Of a DNA stretch of 64,000 nt, positions 35,166-43,493 are shown in pieces. The position numbers and the translations under genes are program-made. The DNA is taken from contig DCJH01000021.1 in NCBI GenBank assembly GCA_002317385.1, positions 71,978-135,977 of the forward strand, given 5' to 3'. Under the pieces are notes generated by a model. The model made no database searches. It was not told where the DNA came from and saw nothing but the letters and a program-made list of their open reading frames with translations. Numbering within the stretch: position 1 is the stretch's first letter; every line of letters begins with the position of its first letter. Origin of the DNA: Prevotella sp. UBA1705. GTDB lineage: Bacteria > Bacteroidota > Bacteroidia > Bacteroidales > Bacteroidaceae.

Positions 35166-36443
35166 ATGTTATCCAATTTCAAGATAAAAACCCTTTTTTG
35201 CTGTCTGTGGTGCCTGTTTGTCCTGGTGCCGATGCAGGCCCAGGTTGTCGAGGAAGAGTACACCGAAGACAACGACACCACCGAGCAAGACTCAGTTTGG
35301 AGCGATTCGCTCACCACGCGCAACGACTCGTTGCCCTGGCCTCAGAACGTGCAGGCAGCCATCGACAGGCTGCTTCAGAACGATATGTTCCAGACATCGC
35401 AGGTGGGGCTCATGGTATGGGACCTCGATGCAGACTCTGCAATCTATCGCCGCAACGAGCGACAGCTCATGCGTCCGGCCTCAACCATGAAGGTTATCAC
35501 CGCCGTGACAGCGCTCGACCGCCTTGGAGGCAGCTACCAGTTTAAGACAGAGCTGTGCTACACCGGCCGCGTGGACAGCTGTACGCTCACAGGCGACGTC
35601 TACTGCGTGGGCGGATTCGACCCCCGGTTCACCACCGACGACATGACTGCCTTTGCAGAAGGCCTCCACAAGATGGGTATAGACACCATCCGCGGCAACA
35701 TCTATTCGGATAAATCGATGAAAGATCAGAACCTCCTGGGCGAGGGATGGTGCTGGGACGACGACAACCCCGTGCTCTCTCCGCTGCTGCTCTCGCGCAA
35801 GGATCAGTTCATGCCGCGCTTCTATTCCGAGTTGCGCAAACTCGGAATCTATGTCACCGGCTCCATCGGCGAGAAGCGCAAGCCCGAGGATGCCAGCTGC
35901 ATCGTGAGGCGATTCCACACCATCGACCAGATCTTGATGCGCATGCTCAAGGAGAGCGACAACCTCTACGCCGAGGCAATGTTCTATCAGATAGCCGCCG
36001 CGACGGGCAATCACCCGGCCTCTGCCAAGAGCGCGAGGGCACTGATCAGGCAACTTGTGGATAAGTTGGGGCTCGATGGCCGACGCTACGAGTTTGCCGA
36101 CGGCTCCGGATTGTCACTCTACAACTATGTCTCGGCCGAGCTGGAGGTGCGCTTCCTGCGCTATGCCTATCAGAATGGCAATATCTACAACCACCTGTTG
36201 CCGGCCCTCCCCATCGCCGGACAGGACGGAACGCTGCGCCGACGCATGCAGTCTGAGTTCACCCGCGGCAACGTACATGCCAAGACCGGCACCGTGAAGG
36301 GTATCAGTTCGCTATGCGGCTACCTCACCGCGGCCAACGGCCACCACATCTGTTTCAGCATCATCAACCAGGGAGTGCTGCATGGCAAGAACGGCCGTAC
36401 GTTCCAAGACAAGGTGTGTTCCATCCTCTGCTCACCACAGTAA
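35166..36443 (+). CDS. dacB: D-Ala-D-Ala carboxypeptidase/endopeptidase, PBP4 type (S13)
   Basis: 425 residues, periplasmic. A signal peptide ends near MQAQ (residue 26). The three penicillin-binding motifs are present: Ser106-Thr-Met-Lys109, Ser264-Asp-Asn266 and Lys373-Thr-Gly-Thr376. The insertion between the first two, typical of class C PBP4, is present but compact. The enzyme trims pentapeptides and opens crosslinks in peptidoglycan. It is followed 28 nt later by the MscS-type gene and probably shares a transcript with the genes on either side. Confidence 0.93.
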   Translation: MLSNFKIKTLFCCLWCLFVLVPMQAQVVEEEYTEDNDTTEQDSVWSDSLTTRNDSLPWPQNVQAAIDRLLQNDMFQTSQVGLMVWDLDADSAIYRRNERQLMRPASTMKVITAVTALDRLGGSYQFKTELCYTGRVDSCTLTGDVYCVGGFDPRFTTDDMTAFAEGLHKMGIDTIRGNIYSDKSMKDQNLLGEGWCWDDDNPVLSPLLLSRKDQFMPRFYSELRKLGIYVTGSIGEKRKPEDASCIVRRFHTIDQILMRMLKESDNLYAEAMFYQIAAATGNHPASAKSARALIRQLVDKLGLDGRRYEFADGSGLSLYNYVSAELEVRFLRYAYQNGNIYNHLLPALPIAGQDGTLRRRMQSEFTRGNVHAKTGTVKGISSLCGYLTAANGHHICFSIINQGVLHGKNGRTFQDKVCSILCSPQ

Positions 36444-36471
36444 CCCCTAAGTTCAACTCAAATCAATACGC

Positions 36472-37587
36472 ATGGAAGAAATCAGAATATACGTAGAAAA
36501 CATCATCCAGCACTTCGGGCTCTCGGGAAACGTTATTCCTCTGGTGCGCCATGCGGTGCTGGTACTCGTCGTTGCCGTGCTGGCCACCCTGGCCTATCTG
36601 CTCGGTCGCAAGATCATCATCCCCGTAGTGGGCAAGATTACGCGCCGCACGTCGGCCCAATGGGATGACATTCTGCTGGGCCGCCCGGTGCTTTTGGCCG
36701 TCTGCAGCATCGTGCCCGCACTGGTAGTATGGCAGCTTCTGCCCATGGTGTTCTATCAATATCCCATGGCCCGCGAGGTGGTAGCCCGCCTCACAGCCAT
36801 CTATATCACCATCGCCACGGTCCATCTGTTCGTGGTTTTCATCAACCGGCTCCGACTGCTCGATAACGACCATGGGGCCAGCCTGCGCCAATACATCCTG
36901 TCTTTCTGCGGATTGCTCAAGGTGGTAGTTATCTTTATCGCCGTGATTATCGTCATTGCCATCATCATTGGACGTAGTCCCATGACGCTGTTGGCCGGAC
37001 TCGGTGCCACGTCGGCCATCCTCATGCTGGTCTTCAAAGACACCATCGAGGGTCTGGTGGCAGGCATCCGCCTCACCTCGGCCGAGATGTTGCACGTGGG
37101 CGACTGGATAACGGTACCCTCGACTCAGGCCGACGGCACGGTCATCGAGATGAGCCTTACCACCGTGAAGGTGCAGAATTTCGACAATACAATAGTTACC
37201 GTGTCGCCCACCACGCTGGTCAACGGCTCCTTCCAGAACTGGAAGGGCATGCAGGCATCCGATGGTCGGAGGGTGAAGCGCAAGGTGTTCTACGACTTCC
37301 GCAGCCTCCGCTTCACGGACGAAAGTCGCTCTGAGACCAACATGTCGCGCTATCGCGATGCCGTGGAGAAGTATCTCGCCGAGTGTCTGTGGGTCAACAC
37401 CGACATGACCTTGATGGTGCGCCAGCTCGAAGCCACCCAGGGCGGCCTGCCATTGGAGGTCTATTTCTTCCTGAAAAACAAGGAATGGGTCAACTACGAG
37501 CACTCCCTCGCCACCATCATGGAGCATATCTATGCCCTCGCCGAGGAGTATGGCCTGAAGGTTTATCAGAAATATCCCGAGCAATAA
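36472..37587 (+). CDS. MscS-type mechanosensitive channel
   Basis: 371 residues. About four to five hydrophobic segments in the first 190 residues, the MscS pore-helix region (RSPMTLLAGLGATSAILMLVFKDTIEGLVAGI), then the beta domain (MLHVGDWITVPSTQADGTVIEM) and a C-terminal alpha/beta domain. The length and the long C-terminus fit YbdG/MscM-like members, which open under osmotic down-shock. It ends at a symmetrical hairpin shared with the convergent higA-type gene. Confidence 0.9.
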   Translation: MEEIRIYVENIIQHFGLSGNVIPLVRHAVLVLVVAVLATLAYLLGRKIIIPVVGKITRRTSAQWDDILLGRPVLLAVCSIVPALVVWQLLPMVFYQYPMAREVVARLTAIYITIATVHLFVVFINRLRLLDNDHGASLRQYILSFCGLLKVVVIFIAVIIVIAIIIGRSPMTLLAGLGATSAILMLVFKDTIEGLVAGIRLTSAEMLHVGDWITVPSTQADGTVIEMSLTTVKVQNFDNTIVTVSPTTLVNGSFQNWKGMQASDGRRVKRKVFYDFRSLRFTDESRSETNMSRYRDAVEKYLAECLWVNTDMTLMVRQLEATQGGLPLEVYFFLKNKEWVNYEHSLATIMEHIYALAEEYGLKVYQKYPEQ

Positions 37588-37618
37588 TCCCTGATTCCAT
37601 CCTCAAACAGGATAAAAC

Positions 37619-37659
37619 AAGCTGGGCTATACGATGTCTTCTTTCGTATAGCCCAGCTT
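37619..37659. terminator. Bidirectional hairpin between mscS and higA genes
   Basis: A 16-bp perfect stem AAGCTGGGCTATACGA (37619-37634) with its complement (37644-37659) and a 9-nt loop. It lies between convergent genes; T runs are poor on both sides. Confidence 0.75.
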
Positions 37660-37685
37660 CGTTGAATAGCCCTTATTACCCAATC

Positions 37686-38030
37686 TCACAGCATAGCGGC
37701 AATCCTGCGAATATGGGCAAGGCGTTTTTGTAGCGTAGAATCCCGTTGCGCCATCTGCTTGTTGTATGCAGCCTGCATGCCAATCCATAGGTCTGCATCG
37801 ATTCCGAGAGCCGCCTCGAGCATCAAGGCATATTCGATGGTCACTGGACGCTTGCCATTCAGCACTTCGTTTAGCACACTATACGACACGCCCATCTGCT
37901 GTGCGAGCCTGCGCTGCGATATTCCCCGCTCCGCAATCTCTTCCTTGATTATCTCCCCGGGATGGGTAGGCTCAAAGGGTTCAAGGTTGTTTGCTATCAT
38001 GTCGGGGTTGGAATCATTTAAACCTTTCAT
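37686..38030 (-). CDS. higA: HigA-type helix-turn-helix regulator, without an adjacent toxin
   Basis: 114 residues from ATG 38030. THPGEIIKEEIAERGISQRRLAQQMG, VSYSVLNEVLNGKRPVTIEYAL and LGIDADLWIGMQAAYN form the HigA/VapI XRE-family pattern. A HigB-type toxin would be expected directly upstream, but upstream lies only the comEC end (38107); downstream is the convergent MscS gene. It is therefore an orphan antitoxin or a stand-alone repressor. The longer frame to 38084 is rejected because the -7 box lies inside it. Confidence 0.88.
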   Translation of the reverse strand: MKGLNDSNPDMIANNLEPFEPTHPGEIIKEEIAERGISQRRLAQQMGVSYSVLNEVLNGKRPVTIEYALMLEAALGIDADLWIGMQAAYNKQMAQRDSTLQKRLAHIRRIAAML

Positions 38031-38052
38031 AGTCGTAAATGGAAGATGGACT

Positions 38053-38061
38053 ACAAATTTA
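38053..38061 (-). promoter_or_regulatory. -7 box (TAAATTTGT, minus strand) for higA
   Basis: Exact TAnnTTTG 23 nt upstream of the ATG at 38030, in the 76-nt gap after comEC. Confidence 0.6.
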
Positions 38062-38106
38062 GCATAAAAAAAATAATAAGACAAATATCCCCACTACTTT
38101 TCTACA

Positions 38107-39666
38107 TTATTTGAAGAATGCTTCGAGATGCTTTTGAGTTCTGATTTTCAGGGCGTAAGAGGTGAGGACGGTGAGCGATAGGATAACGATGTAGATGAGA
38201 TAGAGCTGGAGCGTGTTGATGCAGATGCCCTCGATGCTCGCCCCCGGCAGCCGGGCGAAGGTGGCGAGAGCACTGTTGAGGAAGGTGGCGAGGTGGGCAA
38301 GACACAGGGCGATGGCCTTCTGGAGGGGAAGGAAGGGGGCAGAGAGCAGCAGCGCCACGGCCCCATAGAGTATCAAAGTGGTAGTTGGGATCACCACGAA
38401 ATTGGTGAGAAGGAAGTAGCAGGAGTACCTGCCGAAGTAGTAGATGACCAGCGGAGCCGTGCCGATCTGGGCCGCGAACGACACCACCGTGAGCCCCCAG
38501 AACCAGCGGGAAAGTGGATTTTGGAGGGTGAGAAGGTGGAAAAGCGGGCGAAAATAGACCATAATGGCCAGCACGGCCATAAAGGACATTTGGAAACCAA
38601 CGTCCCAAAGGTTGGACGGATGGGCCACAAGCATCACCAAAGCGGCAAAGGCGAGGGTGTTGACCGATACCTGTTGTCGGCCGAGGAGGATGCAGAGCGA
38701 GCAGAGTGAGAGCATGGTGGCCGACCGGATGGCACTCGGGGGCAGTCCCACGAGCACCACAAACATCCAGATGCCGGCCAGAATGATGGTTTGCGAGAGC
38801 CATCGCCACCGACGGTTCCAGCCGAGAAGCATGGTGAGGATGGCATAGATGATGCCGAGATGAAGACCGGAAAGCGCCAGCACATGGGAGGCGCCGGACA
38901 CGGAATAGGCCTCCTTGGTGGCCTGACTGATGCCGCTCCGGTCGCCCAAAGTCATGGCAGCGACGACCGCCAACTGCTGACTGTCGAGCCCGAGAAGTCG
39001 GTACCGGGCCAACAGTCGTTGCCGGAACAGGAGCGCCCGAAGCCTGAATCGGGCAAAACGAGACAGCGGAGCCATGCTGACCGAGGCCTTGTGCCAGTGG
39101 CTATAATAGATGAAGGTCTGCGCGCGGAAGCCATGCGACCGCAGCCAGCGCACGTAATCGAAATGGCTCGCGGCGTAGAACGACCGCGGAGCATCAAGTT
39201 TTGAACGGGCCTGCAGGCCGTCGCCAAGGCGCAATTGTTGCCAGCGGTTGGTGGCAGTATCGCGCAGAATGGCCGCCTTGACCAGGATGGGGCGATGGAG
39301 CAAGCGCTGACCGATGCGCGTAATGGCCAGGTCACATCGCAGCGTGCGGCCCCGAACTGTCGGCTTACTCATCACCACGGCCTCATAATCCAGATCCTGT
39401 GGCGTAGACAAAGGCGCGTTGTGACGGTTTTCCCCGGTCATCAAGGCCGCCCCGAGCAGCAGCGTAGCCCCCATGATACACACGCCCTGCAGCCACTCCC
39501 ACCCTTTTCTCACGAGGAAAGCCACACCTACGACCACCGCCGCCAGGCCCAGCCACACCGCCATGGGCACGCGCTCGCCCACAGCATCGCCAATGATGAT
39601 GCCGAGAATGAGTGCCAGCACGATGCGCAGCAGGGGAAGCAGCGGAAGCAGTTTCACAGGTTTCAT
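38107..39666 (-). CDS. comEC: ComEC/Rec2-family DNA uptake channel, short form
   Basis: 519 residues from ATG 39666. N-terminal helices and a DUF4131-type soluble domain (about 85-190) precede the Competence domain with GASHVLALSGLHLGIIYAIL, GLPPSAIRSATMLSLCSL and a run of seven to eight helices. There is no C-terminal metallo-beta-lactamase domain, so it is shorter than Bacillus ComEC (about 770) and probably needs a separate nuclease, if it works in uptake. The start is supported by a -7 box 3 nt upstream, implying a leaderless mRNA. Confidence 0.9.
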   Translation of the reverse strand: MKPVKLLPLLPLLRIVLALILGIIIGDAVGERVPMAVWLGLAAVVVGVAFLVRKGWEWLQGVCIMGATLLLGAALMTGENRHNAPLSTPQDLDYEAVVMSKPTVRGRTLRCDLAITRIGQRLLHRPILVKAAILRDTATNRWQQLRLGDGLQARSKLDAPRSFYAASHFDYVRWLRSHGFRAQTFIYYSHWHKASVSMAPLSRFARFRLRALLFRQRLLARYRLLGLDSQQLAVVAAMTLGDRSGISQATKEAYSVSGASHVLALSGLHLGIIYAILTMLLGWNRRWRWLSQTIILAGIWMFVVLVGLPPSAIRSATMLSLCSLCILLGRQQVSVNTLAFAALVMLVAHPSNLWDVGFQMSFMAVLAIMVYFRPLFHLLTLQNPLSRWFWGLTVVSFAAQIGTAPLVIYYFGRYSCYFLLTNFVVIPTTTLILYGAVALLLSAPFLPLQKAIALCLAHLATFLNSALATFARLPGASIEGICINTLQLYLIYIVILSLTVLTSYALKIRTQKHLEAFFK

Positions 39667-39669
39667 GTC

Positions 39670-39678
39670 GCAAATATA
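39670..39678 (-). promoter_or_regulatory. -7 box (TATATTTGC, minus strand) for comEC
   Basis: Exact TAnnTTTG ending 3 nt before the comEC ATG (39666). Any transcript starting at normal spacing would begin at the start codon itself. Confidence 0.6.
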
Positions 39679-39788
39679 GGTTTTTATTTGACACGCGCCA
39701 ATGGTTTGACCCAAATAATTGGGCAAGAAAAGGTACTCACGACACATGATTTTTCAGAAAAAGACTTGAAAAACTCATTGAAATTCCA

Positions 39789-39797
39789 TAACTTTGT
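39789..39797 (+). promoter_or_regulatory. -7 box (TAACTTTGT) for the HTH-helicase gene
   Basis: Exact TAnnTTTG on the plus strand, 13 nt before ATG 39811 and 46 nt before ATG 39844. Confidence 0.6.
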
Positions 39798-39843
39798 AGG
39801 ATAGGCTGCCATGTGGCGGCCCAATGATAAAACCATCGGGACT

Positions 39844-42063
39844 ATGCAACAGAATAAAGAACTGAGGCAGGCATGGGACTTCGTGGAGCACACCGGCACC
39901 AGCATCTTCCTCACGGGAAAGGCTGGAACGGGTAAGACCACGTTTCTCAAGGCCGTGAAAGAGCACTCGTCGAAGCGCATGATCGTGGTGGCTCCCACCG
40001 GCGTGGCGGCCATCAACGCAGGCGGAGTGACCATCCACTCATTCTTCCAGTTGCCACTCTCGCCCTACATTCCCGGCACTTCGATCAAAGACCGCTTCGA
40101 TTTCGGCAAAGAGAAACGCCGCATCATCCGCACATTGGATATGGTGGTGATCGACGAAATATCGATGGTGCGCAGCGATCTGCTCGACGCCGTCGACTCG
40201 GTGCTGCGCCGTTACCGCGACCACACGCAGCCGTTCGGCGGCGTGCAGCTGCTGATGATCGGCGACCTGCAGCAACTTACGCCTGTGGTGACGCCGCAAG
40301 ACGAGGAGCTGCTGCGTGCCTACTACGACACACCTTACTTCTTCGGCAGTCGTGCGCTGCAGCAAATCAGCTACGTCACCATACAGCTCACCCACGTCTA
40401 CCGCCAGCAGGACCAGGCGTTTATAGACATTCTGAACCACATTCGCGACGGACAGCCCACTCCGGCAGACCTTGCCCACCTGAACGAGCGCTACCGACCA
40501 GCCTTCTTCCCCAAGGCCGAGGAGGGATATATACGCCTCACCACGCACAACCGCATGGCCGACAGCTATAACGAGACGGAGCTGCAGAAGCTGCCCGGCC
40601 GCCGGTTTGTCTACACCGCGAAGATCGAAGACAACTTCCCCGAGTACAGCTACCCAGCCGACGTGAGGCTCGAACTGAAGATGGGGGCGCAGGTGATGTT
40701 CATCAAGAACGACCCCTCGGGCCACCATCGCTACTACAACGGGCGCATCGGCCACGTGGTGGCGCTCGACGAGGAGCACATCCACGTGAAATGTCCGGGC
40801 GACGACGAGCCCATCGAGGTGGAGCAGCAGGAGTGGGAAAACACCAAATACGTGATCAATGAGCGTACCCGCGTGATCGAGCCGCAGGTGCAGGGCGTGT
40901 TCCGACAGTACCCGCTGCGACTGGCGTGGGCCATCACCATCCACAAGAGTCAGGGGCTGACGTTCGACCGCGCCATCATCGACGCGGGCCTGTCGTTTGC
41001 TTCGGGCCAGGTCTACGTGGCGCTGAGCCGCTGCAAGAGCCTTGAGGGACTGGTGCTCGCCACGCCGATAGGTGAGCGCAGCATTATCCGAGACGGCCGG
41101 GTGACCGACTATATCGCTCATCAGCAGGAGGCCGCCGAGCGCAGCATCAGCGAGCTGCCGAGCCTCAAGGAGGAGTATTACCGCTACCAGCTGCTCGACC
41201 TTTTCGACTTCACCACGCTCTTCAGCGCCCAGCAGATGGTGCACCGCACGCTGCTGGAGTATTTCCACGGCTCGCCCAAACTCACCTCCTACCACAGCCT
41301 GCAACTGCAAACCCTGAAGGAAAAACTCATGGACGTGGCCTACAAATGGCTGTCGTTTATCCGCGCGCAGCGGCCCGAGGCCCTGCATGAGGCCGATTTT
41401 CTCGACCGCGTGAAGCGCAGCGCCGGCTATTTTCTCAACGTGATCGAGGCCGAGACAGGCCGTGCCATCGAGCTCACCAAGGAGGCACAGGGCCAGAACG
41501 CCAAGGGCAAGGAACTCTTGGAGGAGCGCTACAAGGAGTGGTGGCTGGCCTATCTGGCCAAAGACAAGCTGCTGCGGAGGATGGAGGAAGAGCCGTTTGA
41601 CGTGCCCACCTACATGCTGGCCAAGCAGGAATCGATGCTCGACGCCATGGATGTGGTGGCTCCGGGCAGCAGGACCACGCGCGTGCGCCGTCGCCGCACC
41701 ACCGCCGACACGCCCTTCGACGATGCTCCGGGCAAGCCCAAGCGGGAGCGCAAGCCCCGCCAACCGCGCCAGCCGAGGGGCACAACAGCACGCACCACCT
41801 ACGAGATGCTGCTCGCAGGGCAGCGCCCCGAGGCCATTGCCCGTGAGCGCGGCCTCACCCTCGGCACCATCTACGGGCACCTGGCGCGCTACGTGCGCAG
41901 CGGAATGCTCTCGGCCGACCGCATCATCGAGGCCTCGAAAGTGAAGGCCATCCGCCACGCCATGGCCCAACTGCCCGAACGCCCCACCGTGGAAGACGTG
42001 AAGCGCGTGTGCCGGAAAGACATCAGCCGAGAGGAAATCTATCTCATTCTGCATAGCATCTGA
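39844..42063 (+). CDS. Pif1/RecD-like helicase with a C-terminal helix-turn-helix
   Basis: 739 residues from ATG 39844 (the frame is open from ATG 39811, which is also possible). Walker A GKAGTGKT at 25-32, PTGVAAINAGG, DEISMVRSD, GDLQQLTPV, a UvrD_C2 region (TIHKSQGLTFDRAIID, YVALSRCKSLEGL) and a C-terminal HTH_40-like domain (MLLAGQRPEAIARERGLTLGTIYGHL). The layout matches Bacteroidetes 'helix-turn-helix domain-containing' helicases; similar C-terminal domains occur in RecQ-type proteins. Probably a 5'-3' helicase in repair or fork processing. A basic Arg/Pro-rich linker precedes the HTH domain. Confidence 0.92.
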   Translation: MQQNKELRQAWDFVEHTGTSIFLTGKAGTGKTTFLKAVKEHSSKRMIVVAPTGVAAINAGGVTIHSFFQLPLSPYIPGTSIKDRFDFGKEKRRIIRTLDMVVIDEISMVRSDLLDAVDSVLRRYRDHTQPFGGVQLLMIGDLQQLTPVVTPQDEELLRAYYDTPYFFGSRALQQISYVTIQLTHVYRQQDQAFIDILNHIRDGQPTPADLAHLNERYRPAFFPKAEEGYIRLTTHNRMADSYNETELQKLPGRRFVYTAKIEDNFPEYSYPADVRLELKMGAQVMFIKNDPSGHHRYYNGRIGHVVALDEEHIHVKCPGDDEPIEVEQQEWENTKYVINERTRVIEPQVQGVFRQYPLRLAWAITIHKSQGLTFDRAIIDAGLSFASGQVYVALSRCKSLEGLVLATPIGERSIIRDGRVTDYIAHQQEAAERSISELPSLKEEYYRYQLLDLFDFTTLFSAQQMVHRTLLEYFHGSPKLTSYHSLQLQTLKEKLMDVAYKWLSFIRAQRPEALHEADFLDRVKRSAGYFLNVIEAETGRAIELTKEAQGQNAKGKELLEERYKEWWLAYLAKDKLLRRMEEEPFDVPTYMLAKQESMLDAMDVVAPGSRTTRVRRRRTTADTPFDDAPGKPKRERKPRQPRQPRGTTARTTYEMLLAGQRPEAIARERGLTLGTIYGHLARYVRSGMLSADRIIEASKVKAIRHAMAQLPERPTVEDVKRVCRKDISREEIYLILHSI

Positions 42064-42066
42064 CAA

Positions 42067-42093
42067 AGTCCGACGAGTCGGACTGGTCGGAAG
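42067..42093 (+). repeat. 9-bp minisatellite, three units
   Basis: AGTCCGACG, AGTCGGACT and GGTCGGAAG, starting 3 nt after the helicase stop codon. Same unit type as the in-frame repeat in sprA at 26535-26606. Confidence 0.65.
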
Positions 42094-42182
42094 ATAGCCC
42101 CCATCAAGCAGCCTTGATAACCCAAAAACTGTCAAGATAGTTGGTCAACAATTTTATTTGAGATAGCCATTCTATCAGCCCC

Positions 42183-42228
42183 AAGCGGCCCTCGGAGAGC
42201 CATTTCAGCTCTCGGAGGGTCGCTTTTC
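42183..42228 (+). terminator. Intrinsic terminator of the HTH-helicase gene
   Basis: Stem AAGCGGCCCTC (42183-42193) with GAGGGTCGCTT (42215-42225, one G-U pair), inner stem GAGAGC/GCTCTC (42195-42200 with 42208-42213) and a TTTTC tail; 119 nt after the stop codon. Confidence 0.8.
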
Positions 42229-42551
42229 TATGCCATCGCCAGACGATTAGGGCCTCATCGCATTTCTATTAGGCCGAGAAGGGAGAAGGAAAAGGGCTTT
42301 TTGGCAAGGCCATAAGGTACTAATCATCAGGAGAAAAAGCAGAAAATGGCAGAAGAAAAACGCACAAACTTTATAAGATTCTGATTTTCAAGGATTTGCA
42401 AAACAGCGATTTTTAGCACATTTTCCTGCCTAACATCCAGCCCAAGGCCTGGAAAAGGCCATAGAAAAAAGGTGTTCAAGATATTTCATGGGCTATTTTT
42501 CTCTCTGACAGGGCATAGGCCTGCCGATGAAATCCCGCCGACGGCTCATGC

Positions 42552-43493
42552 TCACCAGGCAAAAACGGCCACAAGAGGCAGATGGTCGGAGAAGCCGTTG
42601 AGGTACTTCGGCCCTTGGAAATTGCGGCGGGGCTTCACGCCGCCATACTTCCTATCGTCTTCCAAGAGGAACGGCTGGTCGTTGATATGGCACTCGCGAA
42701 ACGCCGGAAGCAGCGATTCCGAGCAGAAAAGATGGTCGAGACTGCCCCACTCCCCGCGGTATCGGTAGGTGCCCTGCGCCCCATGCGTGCCGCGGGCACG
42801 GGCAGAGACGTCGATGAGCCGATGGTCGGCGATGCGCCGGAGCGAGGCATCGCTGGTGTAATCGTTGAAATCTCCCATGACGATGACGCGGGCCGAAGCC
42901 GACAGCGAGCGCAGGGAGTCGACCGCGGCGCACAGCTGCCGGGCCACGTGGAGACGGTAGGGGCGCGTGGCGCGCTCCCCATCGGAACGGCTCGGCGCAT
43001 GGACCACAAACACGTGGAGCGTGTCGCCACTGATGATTTCGCCCGAAGCATAGAGAATATCGCGCGTGGGCCGGAACCCCTCCAAGGGCGGAATGCGTAT
43101 GGAATGATGGTGAATGAGCCGGAAAGAGAAGGGCGAGAAGAGCAGCGCCACGTCGATGCCACGCTGGTCGGGGCTATCGGTCATCACATAGTCGTAGCCG
43201 GCCCGACGCAGCAAGGAGCGCCGCGTGAGGTCGCGCAGCACGCTGTCGTTCTCGACTTCAGTAAGAGCAATGAGGTCGGGAACGACGGTCGAGGAGTCGG
43301 TCAGGCCACAGGAGAGTATCTCCTGCCCTATGCGATCGAGCTTGCGCCAATAGCGTGTGGGAGTCCAGCGATAGGCCGAAGACGGCAGGAATTCCGTGTC
43401 AGTCTTCAGACTATCGTGGCGAGTGTCGAACAGATTCTCACAGTTGAGTTCGACGATGGTGAAGAGCGAGATGAGCAGCAGCGGGAGGCCCAT
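42552..43493 (-). CDS. Endonuclease/exonuclease/phosphatase-fold hydrolase
   Basis: 313 residues. EEP-fold motifs are visible: VELNCENLFDTRHD near the start, ALTEVEND (metal-binding Glu), VVHAPSRSDG, VMGDFNDYTSD and the catalytic SLDHLFCS at the end. An N-terminal hydrophobic stretch (MGLPLLLISLFTI) could be a signal peptide, which suggests an exported enzyme. Its ATG overlaps the stop codon of the C1 peptidase gene by one base (TGATG at 43491-43495), so the two are translationally coupled. Substrate (DNA, lipid or phosphate ester) cannot be told. Confidence 0.88.
   Translation of the reverse strand: MGLPLLLISLFTIVELNCENLFDTRHDSLKTDTEFLPSSAYRWTPTRYWRKLDRIGQEILSCGLTDSSTVVPDLIALTEVENDSVLRDLTRRSLLRRAGYDYVMTDSPDQRGIDVALLFSPFSFRLIHHHSIRIPPLEGFRPTRDILYASGEIISGDTLHVFVVHAPSRSDGERATRPYRLHVARQLCAAVDSLRSLSASARVIVMGDFNDYTSDASLRRIADHRLIDVSARARGTHGAQGTYRYRGEWGSLDHLFCSESLLPAFRECHINDQPFLLEDDRKYGGVKPRRNFQGPKYLNGFSDHLPLVAVFAW

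Larger units (their letters stand above)
42064..42551. other. 488-nt gap between convergent helicase and EEP-hydrolase genes
   Basis: Contains three 9-nt minisatellite units (42067-42093), a strong terminator (42183-42228), an AAGGTACTAATC motif (42314-42325) and an AT-rich stretch (42365-42430). No gene seen. Confidence 0.65.
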
